Source: Luscinia megarhynchos (lineage: Eukaryota; Chordata; Aves; Passeriformes; Turdidae). Taken from it: a stretch of DNA of 64,000 nt. The notes under the pieces are model-generated. The model did no database searches. It was not told the origin of the DNA and saw only the letters and a program-made list of their open reading frames with translations. The position numbers were made by a program, and so were the translations under genes. This document shows positions 24,351-35,595 of the stretch, piece after piece. Location of the stretch: contig JAPFBE010000032.1 of the NCBI GenBank assembly GCA_034336665.1, positions 4,588,001-4,652,000 on the forward strand. The letters run 5' to 3'. Each line of letters starts with the position of its first letter. Positions within the stretch are counted from its first letter, which is position 1.

Positions 24351-25589
24351 GTTTGTTTAGAATTTAATGCTTTTTTGGACTTGTCAGTACAGTGATGCAC
24401 CATGTAAAATGCACATCCTAATTTTTATGTATCAGTATCACCATGCCACTTACCAATTCAATTTGTATTCTTTCTATTTTTTAAATTTCCCTATAAAATA
24501 AAATTATTACAAAGAGCTCTATATGATGCTTGATGGAAAATATTTTCTTGTTGGGCAACTGATACTTGCCTTTTACATAACTGTATAGTATAGTCCTTGA
24601 GGACAGTAAGTAGATGGTTCTTATGCCATTTCACTGTGTTGAAGCCATCCAAAAGTTACGATAGAGGGACATTAAACACCATCTTTGTCCTAATGAAAAT
24701 GTGAGTCACTGGTACATAGTTTCTTCATTACTTACATACTGTACAGTGTTGGTCTGTAATGAAATTTGTTGGATTTATGAACAGTTGGGTGGTAGTATTT
24801 GCCACTTGGCCACCTTAAGGATGGCGAGCAATGAATTTTCTTGGTTGGATGGCTGAAGAGCAGGAAGCAAGCATGTCATTTTGCTGACTAACTATTCAGA
24901 AAGTGAATGTATCTCAGTTGAAAAATAAGGATACCTTGTTTAGTTGATTAAAAATTAACACTTCTTAACCATGCTGATAGTAAACAGGAAAGCAGTGGTT
25001 AATCTAGCTGTTGTTTTTGCCTGTGAGGGAAGGTAAACTGGGTGGAAGTGTGCGTAAATTCAGTCTAGCAAAAGGAGATTGTGTGATTGATTATAAGCTC
25101 TGTAACTGGAAGTAACTCAAGCATATTCAAAAGCATAGCAGCTAACTTAAGTTCAGAATCTTTCCAAATGCCTCAGCAATTATGGAGTTCAGTAATACCA
25201 TGTGACAAATTTAGATAGAAAATTTTATGTTACCTTGAGAGAATGAAATGCTGGATGAATTGGGAAAAGTTCTACATATCACTTCCCTGGACAAAAGCAA
25301 ATTTTTCATAGCCCTCAAAATTCAGGAGTTCATGGTTCATATAATGCAGAAAAAGCTGTAATGGTTTCTGAACATTCTGTTTGGGTTATATGAAATGTCC
25401 ATGCTATTCTGGAGCTTTATGGGCAAAATATTGTGGCTTCTTTAAACATACACAGCTTCTTATTTTAATGCATTGTTAACATTATTTCATGGGTTGAATA
25501 CTTGCATAGAGTAGAGGTAATTCTGTTAGCTTTGAAAACAACAATTTCTGCATGTATGTATCAAGAGTCTTGAATTAGATAATTAATTG
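24351..25589 (+). other. Start of a 22.4-kb SREK1 intron
   Basis: About 1.2 kb of AT-rich, repeat-free intron before the ERV stack begins near 25590. No exon was seen. Confidence 0.6.
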
Positions 25590-25726
25590 TGCAGGATTGA
25601 CCTAGGTTGAATGCCAGGTGCTCACTAAGCAACTCTATTGCTCCTTCTCCTGAGCTGGATGGGCAGAAAAATACCATGAGTTGAGATAAGAAAGGGGAGT
25701 GATCACTCACCAATTACCATTATGGG
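25590..25726 (-). repeat. LTR fragment (family of 62151-62400)
   Basis: The sequence from GATTGACCTAGGTTG through GAGTTGAGATAAG to ATTACCATTATGGG parallels 62151-62290. It is cut at 25727 by the next LTR. Confidence 0.5.
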
Positions 25727-25976
25727 TGTGGTGGGTTGACTTTGGCTGGATGCCATGTGCCTACTAAGGTGTTCTGTCACTCCCCTTTCTCAGCTGGACA
25801 GGGGAGAGAGAATAAGATGCAAAACAACTCATACGTTGAGACAAGGCAGTTTACTAAAGCTAAAGTGAAAGTTTTTGTGTGCGCAAGGAAAGAGAAAAAA
25901 AATATTTTATTCTCTACTTCCCATCCAGCCACTTCCTGGGAAGCAGGGCACATGTAGTGATTGCTCTGGAAGGCTG

Positions 25977-27844
25977 TCATGTGAAAAGTGGAGGTTTCCT
26001 CAGCCCTTAGTGTAGGGACGCTTAGTATTAAATTTGTCTGTAAGTGCCCCAGGAAAGCCAAGACCCCAGTGCCCAACTAGTCTGTCAGCATCCTGTTAGG
26101 GGGACCCTTCACTAAACAGTCCAACTGGATTGGAGGGTGACTCAATTGACTTAGCCAGGGAAACACACCAACAGCATAAGGGAGACCCCTCAGCAGGTCT
26201 CCCCCTTTATTTGAGTATGTTACCCACTTCCAGTGCCTGTGAAGGACTCACACTAACAGTTTATGGAATAGCACTCTTTATTAATATAAAATTGTGACAG
26301 GTTAAGGTTCAAGGATTGTCAGTGATAGTATCTGACTGCAAAAACATATTCAAAGAAATACACAGACAAACTCTCATCCCCAATGTTATAGATAAAAACG
26401 AGATCAAGCCGAATTAAATATGGTCAAAATAAGCAGTATTTATTTTGCGACCAAAATACAGTCCTCGATAGCTACAATCAAAAAGGGACAGCGCCGAGCC
26501 CGGGATCAGCGCCGGGTGAACATGCTATGATCCAAACTCTACCGCTCCGGATCTCCCAATGTTCACAAAACCGCCTTGGTCAGCCCAGTTTATATACAGT
26601 TTTTCCTAGCCCCCAGCTGAGGTCTTAGTCTCCTTTCATCGTTCTGCATATTCATGTTGTTTTCTTTGTCTATGTTGGGCTGGACAAAACCATATTCTGG
26701 GAGACGATGAATTCTGATGAAGGCAGGTTTTGATTTACAGGAAGATGGTGTTGAGATGTATCTTGCAGGTCTTGGTTTAGGGAAGCTGGCATTTAGATGT
26801 ATTTTTCCCCAATGGCTCTGGTTATCTTAATCGTGGGTGCTTGTCGGGTGCTCATCGTTTGGGTGTTACCTGGATGGTTCCCGAAAGAGCCATCTCCCTT
26901 GCGCCCATGTCTATTTACTTGTTAATTTGAGCTGTCCTGCTTTTGTTGGCTGTTACAATGCTGTGATGAAGCAATCTGTGTCCTTTTCGTCCCTGGGTCT
27001 CTTTTTGGTTTCTGGGTTTTCTTTATTATTTTATTCATACAAACATTGCTTATTCTACATTAATTTACAAAATTATACGAATTACATTATATCATATATT
27101 ACACCAATAAAAGTATTCAGCATGCAGAGTACGGTTCTTACCCAATAGGCGTCCCTATGGGGAAGAAGACAGGTTCAGCCTGTCGATTGATCCCAACAGT
27201 TAAAATGGAGTCTTCCCTAACTTTTCTCCCATTCTCCATGTACTTTTATATTATTTCTTTATGTTTAGGTGGAGCTTGAGTGACTCTAGTCATACTTACC
27301 TTTGTTACTGATTAGTGTAAAATTCTGTTGCTTCGCTTTTAAAAATACAGTCAAAAAAATATAGAGCACATGCCCAGTGAAGTGTGGTCGTACCTTGGAG
27401 GGGGGTAGCTGTGGCATGGAAGTATGCATTAATATTACAATTAGGCTATAATGAAGCAAGCTCATCTGAGGAGAGTAATTTCAACACAGTTGATGGCTCA
27501 GCAGCAGGACATCTTTTCCTATGCCCCTCCCCTCGTTGACTGGTGCTATTTGGTTTATCAGCTGCAAAGTACCATTGAGTTCCCCTCCCTGTAATGATTT
27601 CAACAGAGCCTGGTTCCACCCTGTTCCACTCTCCTTTACATTGCCTTTAGCAGGTGCTATGGTTGCAGATTGTGAGTGTGGGGAGCTATCCTAGCATAGT
27701 GGTCTCTAGCATGCCAACTGCATTCTATGCAGGGAGTGGCAACTGTATTTCAGCCTATAATTTCCATACTGTTTATAACTTCTTTCAGGATGTGAATATA
27801 ACTTGTCAGTTTCCTCTAATTTTATCCCCAACCATCTTTCCACA
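25977..27844 (-). mobile_element. LTR-type insertion with AAGGC target duplication, holding a further nested LTR
   Basis: It runs from TGTCATGTGAAAAGTGG to ...CATCTTTCCACA with TG...CA ends, flanked on both sides by AAGGC (25972-25976 and 27845-27849) within an older LTR. No retroviral protein is readable, so it is a large solo LTR or a deleted element. A second LTR, 26384-27198, sits inside it. Confidence 0.6.
26384..27198 (-). mobile_element. Nested LTR with clear promoter and polyA signal
   Basis: On the minus strand it starts TGTTGGGATCAATCGACAGG and ends ...TTTTTATCTATAACA. In order it has a TATA-like TATATAAAC near 26591-26599, a GC-rich leader, and AATAAA near 26440. This is a standard U3-R-U5 layout of about 815 bp. 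A matching target duplication was not found. Confidence 0.65.
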
Positions 27845-27977
27845 AAGGCAAACACTATAAATAAGGAATATTCCCCTTTCTTCCCCAGTGTCTTAGCTTT
27901 TATATTTGAGCTGATATCATATGATATGGAATATCCCTTTGGTCAATTCAGGTCAGCTGTCCTAGTTGTGTCCCTTC

Positions 27978-28332
27978 TGTCATGGTTTAGGAATGGTATT
28001 TCCCAATTTAGTGTTTCCACTGAAACACTCCAAACCACATGCTGCTTCCTCACTCCCCCTTCCCCCTCCTTCCTACAGGGGTGGGAGAGGAGAACTGAAG
28101 GCACAAAAAGCAAAGATAATGCAATGAGATGAGAACAGTTTACTGGAAACAGCAATGAGATAAGAAAACTAACAGTAACAGCAACAATACTAATAATGTA
28201 TAAGAAAGAGGCAAATGACAATTACTCACCATGGAGCCCAGTTTCCCCCCACCCTGGTAATGAGGTGGTATAAACTAAGCACCCCTCCTGGCTACTGCAA
28301 AAATTAACCCTATCCTGGCTGAAACCAGAACA
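27978..28332 (-). mobile_element. 3' LTR of the older ERV-L provirus
   Basis: It runs from TGTCATGGTTTAGG to ...CTGAAACCAGAACA. It is immediately followed by TTATCCACCCCTTAATC, the purine tract (on the minus strand) that precedes ERV-L 3' LTRs, and then by the integrase end at 28682. It is short (355 bp) and related to 15259-15866. The matching 5' LTR is not found to the right of 39417. Confidence 0.7.
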
Positions 28333-28681
28333 TTATCCACCCCTTAATCTATACCATATATTCATGCCCAAATCCTACACCTTCTAACTATATACATACA
28401 TATATATAAATATACACAAGCACAAATATAATTTTCATAGTCAATTGCCATTCCTCCAAGATGTCTGTTGAGTTCATTTAGTCCATGACTGCGGGTTCTA
28501 TCCATCCTGGATGTCTTCCAGGGCAGGAGGCCTGGTGTGCTGTTGGCTGATCGCAAGTTGCATCAGGAACTCGTGACTGGTGTATATGGAGCAGTCCATC
28601 CTCATTGTCCATGGTAGTTATAGCATACAGTGGCAGTTTCATTCAGCAACCAGTATTATGAAATTCAACATTAGATTGTTG

Positions 28682-28961
28682 TCATCCAAAAATCAAAACC
28701 CCTTGAAGTACACATTGTGTTTCTCCATCCCTCTGCATTACACAGAAGGTACACCCAGATCCTTGAGCAAAAACAATCGCATGCATGGGTTTGCCTTTGC
28801 TTGAGGCAGGACTAATCCAAATTGTCATCTCTAACACATTCCTCATATGCATCACAGGGACTTTAACCCCTTCTACAGCATGTGGAGGTTTTGATTGGGT
28901 AAGGCCAGTTTGACTGCTAGAGCCTGGGGTGTTAATTAACCAGGTGGCCTTCGCTAGATGT
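28682..28961 (-). pseudogene. Older ERV-L pol, C-terminal integrase part
   Basis: The minus-strand frame carries HLAKATWLINTPGSS and ISPASSKGKPMHAIVFAQG and ends before 28682. It aligns with the end of pol in the ERV-L at 51853. It is the downstream half of an integrase whose upstream half lies at 35596 and beyond. The two are separated by the later provirus 28967-35590, which duplicated AGATC. Confidence 0.8.
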
Positions 28962-28966
28962 AGATC

Positions 28967-29674
28967 TGTCCTGGTTTGAAGGACAGGTGTCTGCCAATAA
29001 AGGCAGAAGCTCCTCTTTGAAATAGAGAATTTAATTCCACTCCCTCCAAGTATTATAATTGTTTGACTCAAGGACTCTGAGGCAGAGATAAGGGGGTAGG
29101 AGTAACAGCTCTTTTACTAATATATCTAACCGTACAAGCAGAAACAACAGCAATTATTAAAATTACCAACAAAACAGAACAGATAACTCAGTTCCAGACC
29201 TTTCTTTAGCCGCAGGCGCACTCTCTCTGCGCTCTGGCTCGGTTACGTAACACGTGGCAGAGGGTGCAGAGCTGCTGTGCCGAAGTGGGAAGGCAGCGCG
29301 GCTGCAGCCACGCTGTGTCTCAGGTGGGAGCAGGCTGGGAGCAGGCGCCTCGCTCACCGTTTGCATCCAGGTGATTAGCTGTGTCCTCAGAGGTAGGAGG
29401 TTGGAGCAGGGGAGATGCAGGGCAGTTGACCGCAGAGCGTCTGGCTCCCCTCTGTTCTGGCTGTGTGTGCTGTAGACGGAGGGGGGGGGTGTGTGTCCTC
29501 CTTCTCTGAGCTTGCCAGATGCATGAGTCGCCCCCCCCCGCCTCCCCCCAGCCCCGGAAGCCAGCCTCCACCTACTCCTTTGACTAGAGTCGTCAAAAGG
29601 TAACCCGGCAGGCTCCGTTAGCATGATAATGGGAAAAAGTCTTTAAACTGGAACAAAAAACCCACCCCCCAACA
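28967..29674 (-). repeat. 3' LTR of ERV-L provirus 28967-35590
   Basis: A 708-bp LTR, TGTCCTGG to CCCCCCAACA on the + strand. It contains inverted AATAAA (ccaataaagg region and tttactaata) and a GC-rich promoter part. The purine tract of the provirus abuts at 29675. Confidence 0.88.
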
Positions 29675-29774
29675 TTATCCACCTTGAATTTTTCCCATGC
29701 CAACATGCTACAGCAAATTAAAACTTTTAAATCATATACATACATGCAGTTACAGGCACAGTATCATAGATAGT

Positions 29775-32700
29775 TCACCCTAGAACAAAGTCTCCTTGGG
29801 GTATGCATCGGGTCTCTCCATCCTTTTGCATCACCCACCAAGTGCAACCTGGTCCTTGAGTGAAAACCACCCCACGAACAGGACAGTCTTTCCTAGAGGG
29901 AGAGTTCACCCAAACAGTTTTTCATAACATGCCTCTCAGGTGCACCACTGGAACCTTATCTCCATCTGGTGTTCCCAAGGGCTCAGATTGGGCAGGGCCT
30001 GCTCGGTTAGTGGAACCTCGGGTATTCACTAACCATGTGGCCTTTGGTGGATTGATCTCCCAATTCTTGAAAGACCCCCACCAAGTGCCTTTAAGGTGGT
30101 TTTAAGCAGACCATTGCACCATTCGACTTTGCCAGCCGCTGGTGCATGGCAGGGAATATGGTACACCCACTCAATGCCGTGTTCTCTAGCCCAGGTGCTT
30201 ATAAGGCTATTTTTGAAATAAGTCCTGTTGTCTGACTCAATTCTCTCAGGGGTGCCATGCCTCCAAAGACTTGTTTCTTAAGGCCCAGGATGGTGTTCTG
30301 AGCAGTGGCGTGGGGCACAGGGGAGGTCTCCAACCATCCAGTGGTGGCTTCCACCATGGTCAGCACGTAGCGCTTGCCCTGGCGAGTCTGAGGCAGTGTG
30401 ATATAGTCAATCTGCCAGGCCTCTCCGTACTTATATTTGGACCATCGCTCCCCATACCAGAGGGGGCTTCACCCGCTTGGCTTGCTTGATGGCAACACAT
30501 GTCTCACAGTCACGGATAACCTGAAAAATACTGTCCATGGTTAGATTCACCCCTTGGTCTCATGCCCACTTATAGATGGCGTCTCTGCCCGGATGACCTG
30601 AGGCTTCATGGGCCCATCGAGCCAGGAACAATTCTCCCTTGTGTTGCCAATCTAAGTATACCTTTGACACCTCTGTCTGTGCAGCCTGACCAACCTGATC
30701 ATTGTGCCGGTGTCTTCATCAGCCTGACTCTTGGGAACATGGGAATCCACATGACAGACTTTCACGGGTAGCTTCTCTACCCGAGTGGCAATGTCTTTCC
30801 ATGCATCAGCAGCCCAGATTGGTTTTCCTCTACGTTGCCAGTCTGCCTTTTTCCGCCTTTCCAGCCAACCCCACAGAGCATTGGCTACCATCCATGAATC
30901 AGTGTAAAGGTAGAGCTTTGGCCATTTCTCTCTCTCAGCAACGTCCAAGGCCAGCTGAACAGCTTTGAGTTCAGCAAGTTGACTTGATCCACCTTCTCCT
31001 TCGGTAGCTTATGTAACATGTCGTGTGGGGCTCCATACGGCTGCTTTCCACTTCCAGTTCTTCCCCACGATGCAGCAGGAACCGTCGGTGAAAAGGGCGT
31101 AGCATATTTCATCTGCTGGCTGCTGTTGGTATGGTGGAGCTTCTTCAGCCCGGGTCACTTGTTTCTGCTCCTCTTCATCAGCGAGACCAAAATCTTTACC
31201 TTCTGGCCAATTAGTAATTATCTCCAAAATCCCAGGGAGATTCGAGTTGCCAAAACAAGCGCGCTGCGTGATGAGGGCAATCTACTTGCTCCATGTGGCG
31301 TCGGTGGCGTGGTGGGTAGAGGGAACCTTTCCTTTGAACATCCACCCCAGCACTGGCAGTCGGGATGCCAGGAGAAGCTGTGCTTCCGTGCCAATCACCT
31401 CTGAGGCAGCTTGAACTCCTTCATAGGCAGCCAGGATTTCCTTCTCTGTGGAAGTGTAATTGGCATCAGACCCTTTGTAACTTCTGCTCCAGAATCCCAG
31501 AGGTCAGCCTCGGGTCTCACCAGGCACCTTCTGCCAAAGGCTCCAGGACAGACCATGGTTCCCAGCTGCAGAGTAAAGCACATTCTTTACTTCTGGTCCC
31601 GTCCTGACTGGGCCAGGAGCTACTTCATGGGCAATCTCCTGTTTGATCCGAGCGAAGGCTTGCTGCTGTTCAGGGCCCCAGTGGAAATCGTTCTTCTTGC
31701 GGGTGACCAGGTAGAGAGGGCTCACAATCTGGCTGTACTCAGGGATGTGCATTCTCCAAAAGCCTATGGCACCTAGGAAAGCTTGTGTTTCCTTCTTGCT
31801 TGTTGTTGGAGACATTGCAGTGATCTTATTTATGACCTCAGTGGGGACCTGGCGCCGTCCATCTTGCCACTTCACTCCCAGGAAGTGGATCTCTCGGGCA
31901 CGTCGTTTGAATTTGTTTTTCTTGATGGCGAAGCCGGCTCCCAGCAAAATCTGGATGATCTTCTCTCCTTTCTCAAATACCTCCATTGCCGTGTTCCCCC
32001 ACACAATGATGTCATCGATGTACTGCAAATGTTCTGGAGCCTCACCCCTTTCCACTGCAGCCTGGATCAGTCCATGGCAGATGGTGGGGCTGTGTTTCCA
32101 CCCCTGGGGTAGTCAGTTCCAGGTGTACTGCACACCCCTCCAGGTGAAAGCAAACTGAGGCCTGCACTCTGCTGCCAAAGGAATGGAGAAAAATGCATTG
32201 GCAATGTCAATGGTGGAATACCACCTTGCTGCCTTGGACTCCCGCTCGTACTGGAGTTCCAGCATGTCCAGCATGGCAGCACTCAGCAATGGAGTCACTT
32301 CATTCAATGCACGACAGTCCACAGTCAATCTCCATTCTCCGTCAGATTTGCGCACAGGCCAGATGGGGCTGTTGAAAGGTGAGTGGGTTTTGCTGACCAC
32401 CCCTTGGCTCTCCAGCTCACGGATCATCTTGTGGATGGGGATCACAGCATCTCAATTTGTCCGGTACTGCCGGCGGTGCACTGTCATGATGGCAATTGGT
32501 ACCTGTGGCTCTGTCGCTATCAGGTGTCCTACTGCAGGTCGGTTTTCTGACAGTCCAGGCAAGGTGTTCAACTGCTTAATGCTCTCTGTCGCTACAGCAG
32601 CTATTCCAAAAGCCCACCTGAACCCTTTTGGGTCTTTGTAGTAGCCATTCCTGAGAAAGTGTATGCCTAGAATGCGCAGTGCCCTTGGGCCAGTTACAAT

Positions 32701-32955
32701 AGGATGTTTCTGCCACCACTTCCCTGTCAGGCTAATCTCAGCTTCCAGCAAAGTTAATTCCTGTGATCCCCCTGTCACCCCAACAATGGAAACAGGTACC
32801 TTCCCCACATGTTCTGATGGTATCAGGGTGCATTGTGAACCAGTATCAACTAACACTCTATGTTTCTGTCCGTTTGATGTGCCAGGCCATCGCATCCACA
32901 CCATCCAATGGACTCGGTTACCCCATGCCTCTCCCTGGCTAGAGGCAGCGCCCCT
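29775..32955 (-). pseudogene. ERV-L pol (protease, RT, RNase H, integrase), degraded
   Basis: Readable pieces run in order on the minus strand. Protease at 32452-32904 has the active-site LVDTGSQ. RT spans 31504-32445 with the TIDIANAFF catalytic Asp, LPQGWKHS, and YIDDIIVWG. RNase H at 30652-31230 has FTDGSC and YTDSWMVANALWG. Integrase spans about 29775-30640. Stops interrupt it near 32446-32454 (between protease and RT) and just before the LPQG block, and there are frame changes in RNase H/IN, so it is inactive. It is in the same frame as gag across a TAG codon at 32956-32958. Confidence 0.85.
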
Positions 32956-34834
32956 CTAGCCCTGGTTATTATTTCTTTCCTGGGCATACATAGTGGAGGT
33001 TCCTTCCAGGGGATCTGACAGATCATCTTCCCTTCTGTAATACCCTGCACCTTTACCATGGGAGGTTGAGGCTACCTTCATTTTAGGGCAGTTCCCTCGG
33101 TTAGTATTTCCCTCCCTGAGCTGACGCATCCGTGCTGCCAGGACAGAAGTGGGTTTCCCATCCCATTTTCTCATGTCTTCCCCATGGTCTCACAGGAACA
33201 ACCACAGGTCAGCTCGTGGGGTGTACGCTCTCGCCCTAGCTGGGGGGTGTTGGCTTCTAAATTTGAGGCCTGGGACTCGCACTGGTGCTGCACTGATTTT
33301 CCTTATCTCCTCCCTTATCTCCTCCCTCATGTCCCTCCTCTCACCTCTCAACCCTTTCATTCCCTTCACCTCCTCTTGGAGGTCCTTGACCACAGCAGAG
33401 ACATTGGCCTGCATCTGGCCATTCATCATACTCTCAAAATTTCTGAGTTTCTTGGCAACAGAACCCACTGTCTCTCAGTAGTTATCAGCACTGATCATTG
33501 CAATGAAGGTGGTATATTGAGATGGCCCCAGGGTTGCCAAATTCCACAGCATCTGCCCTGTGCACTTGACCTTGTCAGGGTCATTGTTATGCTGTCCATC
33601 CCTCCCATAGACTACCTCTAATACTGCCACTTCTCTCAGCTGCTGGATCCCTTTATCAAGGGTCTTCCAGCGCATTCTACGGTGGTGCTCCTGCATTCTC
33701 TCTTTGTGGACAAACCTCTCTCTCACACTCATTAAAAGCCGGACCCAGAGGGAAAGGAGGCCTTGCTCCCTTACGAATATCTCGTCCACACCGGAGTCCT
33801 GGGCCAAGGTTCCCAAATTCCTGGCCTCAGTTCCATCCAGTTGTACACCTGTTCCCGTAAGGTCCCAGACCTGGAGTAGCCAAGTTGTAAAAGGCTCACG
33901 GCCCTGCCGTGCAATGTCTTTACGCAGGTTACGGAGACTATCATATGAGAGGGACTTGGTGGTGATCTCAACCTCTGGCTCCCTTGCTGGTTGTGAGGAC
34001 CCTCCTTGCTGATCCCCATTATCTAGGTGCCTTGTTTTAGTTTTAGATTTTCTAGTTTCCACAGGGGCAACTGCTGCTGGCTGTGGCTGCCCCTGTGATC
34101 CAGCTGGAACCTGGACAGATATAACATCTACGGGTTCCACTGCAGCACCTTCTGACTCTCCCTCTTTAGGGCAGGGGAAGGGTTTCTCACCAGCTGGAGA
34201 AAAGTGCTCCTTCAGCATCTGGCCTATCTCCTTCACTAGAACCCCCACCCACTCTGGGTGGTTCATTTCTGTGGTGGGCTGTGGGGCAGCATCAGGCTCT
34301 GGGGCAGGGTCAGTCCCTGGGGCAGCATCCCTAGTCTCCGGGGTAGGGTCAGGCTGTGTGGCAGCACCTCTATTTTCTATGGTAGGTATCAGGGTTGTTA
34401 TCCAAGCCAATATTCCCTTGTCTCTGAATGCTAAACAGAACAGGCCTATCAGCAACACCACCCACTGTATAATAACATTAGCAACTAAAGCAGATCTGAA
34501 ATCCTTGAAAACTGGTGGGGTAGCCTCAAAAAACTGGGTGATGGTTTGGGAGAAACTTTCCCTTGCATTCATTACCTCACAGTAATTACCATCCTTGAAA
34601 TAACCCCAGAAACACGCAGTTAGAGTACGATAGCTCTGGATCCATGTGGCCACATTCCAGAAAAAAATTTAAAAACCGTGAATTCCTGACATAATGAACC
34701 CACCAAATGAAACGGTTTGTAGCTACAGTAAGTTTGCTGAGGGGGCCCATATTCAAATAAGGGCTTGCAAATGGGAGAGAGATATCTGTGATCACATGGA
34801 GCCCAAGCCAGATTAAACTGGACAACGTTGCCAC
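32956..34834 (-). pseudogene. ERV-L gag, degraded
   Basis: The main frame 33475-34653 (392 codons) starts after a hydrophobic N-terminal piece that lies in another frame (34586-34834). The frame change falls by an A/T homopolymer. A membrane-like segment (IIQWVVLLIGLFCLAFR) sits at about residues 61-77 of the main frame, followed by an acidic Pro-rich linker and the capsid-like region with TKSLSYDSLRNLRKDIA. An extra TGA codon at 33475 and a TGA before DHGEDMRKWDGKP interrupt the C-terminal half. No CCHC zinc knuckle is visible. It ends at a TAG that faces pol in frame. Confidence 0.82.
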
Positions 34835-34881
34835 TTTAAAGAGCTGTTACTCCTGTCTTAACTCCCTCTCAATGCCCTCAG

Positions 34882-34899
34882 GCCTCACGCTGGGCACCA
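34882..34899 (-). other. Primer binding site, tRNA-Lys-like
   Basis: Minus strand TGGTGCCCAGCGTGAGGC lies 5 nt inside the 5' LTR. It differs from the usual tRNA-Lys(CUU)-type primer site at three positions, all transitions, so tRNA-Lys is the best guess. Confidence 0.6.
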
Positions 34900-34904
34900 A
34901 AATC

Positions 34905-35590
34905 TGTCCTGGTTTGAAGGACAGGTGTCTGCCAATAAAGGCAGAAGCTCCTCTTTGAAATAGAGAATTTAATTCCACTCCCTCCAAGTATTATAATTGT
35001 TTGACTCAAGGACTCCGAGGCAGAGATAAGGGGGTAGGAGTAACAGCTCTTTTACTAATATATCTAACCGTACAAGCAGATTATTAAAATTACCAACAAA
35101 ACAGAACAGATAACTCAGTTCCAGACCTTTCTTTAGCCCGCAGAGGCACTCTCTGCGCTCTGGCTCGGTTACGTGAACACGTGGCAGAGGGTGCAGAGCT
35201 GCTGTGCCGAAAGTGGGAAGGCAGCGCGGCTGCAGCCACGCTGTGTCTCAGGTGGGAGCAGGCTGGGAGCAGGCGCCTCGCTCACCGTTGCATCCAGGTG
35301 ATTAGCTGTGTCCTCAGAGGTAGGAGGTTGGAGCAGGGGGAGATGCAGGGCAGTTGACCGCAGAGCTCGTCTGGCTCCCCTCTGTTCTGGCTGTGTGTGC
35401 TGTAGACGGAGGGGGGTGTGTGTCCTCCTTCTCTGAGCTTGCCAGATGCATGAGTCGCCCCTCCCCCAGCCCCGAAGCCAGCCTCCACCTACTCCTTTGT
35501 CTAGAGTCGTCAAAAAGGTAACCCGGCAGGCTCCGTTAGCATGATAATGGGAAAAAGTCTTTAAACTGGAACAAAAACCCACCCCCAACA
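34905..35590 (-). repeat. 5' LTR of ERV-L provirus 28967-35590
   Basis: A 686-bp partner of 28967-29674 with the same ends. The minus-strand start is TGTTGGGGGTGGG. Confidence 0.88.
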
Positions 35591-35595
35591 AGATC

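Larger units (their letters stand above)
25727..27977 (-). mobile_element. ERV-L-type LTR split by another LTR insertion
   Basis: The left part 25727-25976 and right part 27845-27977 join into one LTR related to 3047-3619 and 39487-40052 (blocks GGACAGGGGAGAGA and ATGGAATATCCCTTTGG). The break is flanked by the 5-bp duplication AAGGC. The right part is cut off at 27977 by the 3' LTR of the older ERV-L. Confidence 0.65.
28967..35590 (-). mobile_element. ERV-L provirus (two LTRs, gag, pol) inserted in an older ERV-L
   Basis: A 6.6-kb minus-strand provirus with 3' LTR 28967-29674, internal region 29675-34904, and 5' LTR 34905-35590. A perfect 5-bp duplication AGATC flanks it (28962-28966, 35591-35595). 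It splits the integrase of an older relative. The LTRs differ by only a handful of substitutions but by roughly fifteen small indels, mostly in homopolymers. Gag and pol carry several stops and frame changes. There is no env, as is usual for ERV-L. Confidence 0.9.
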
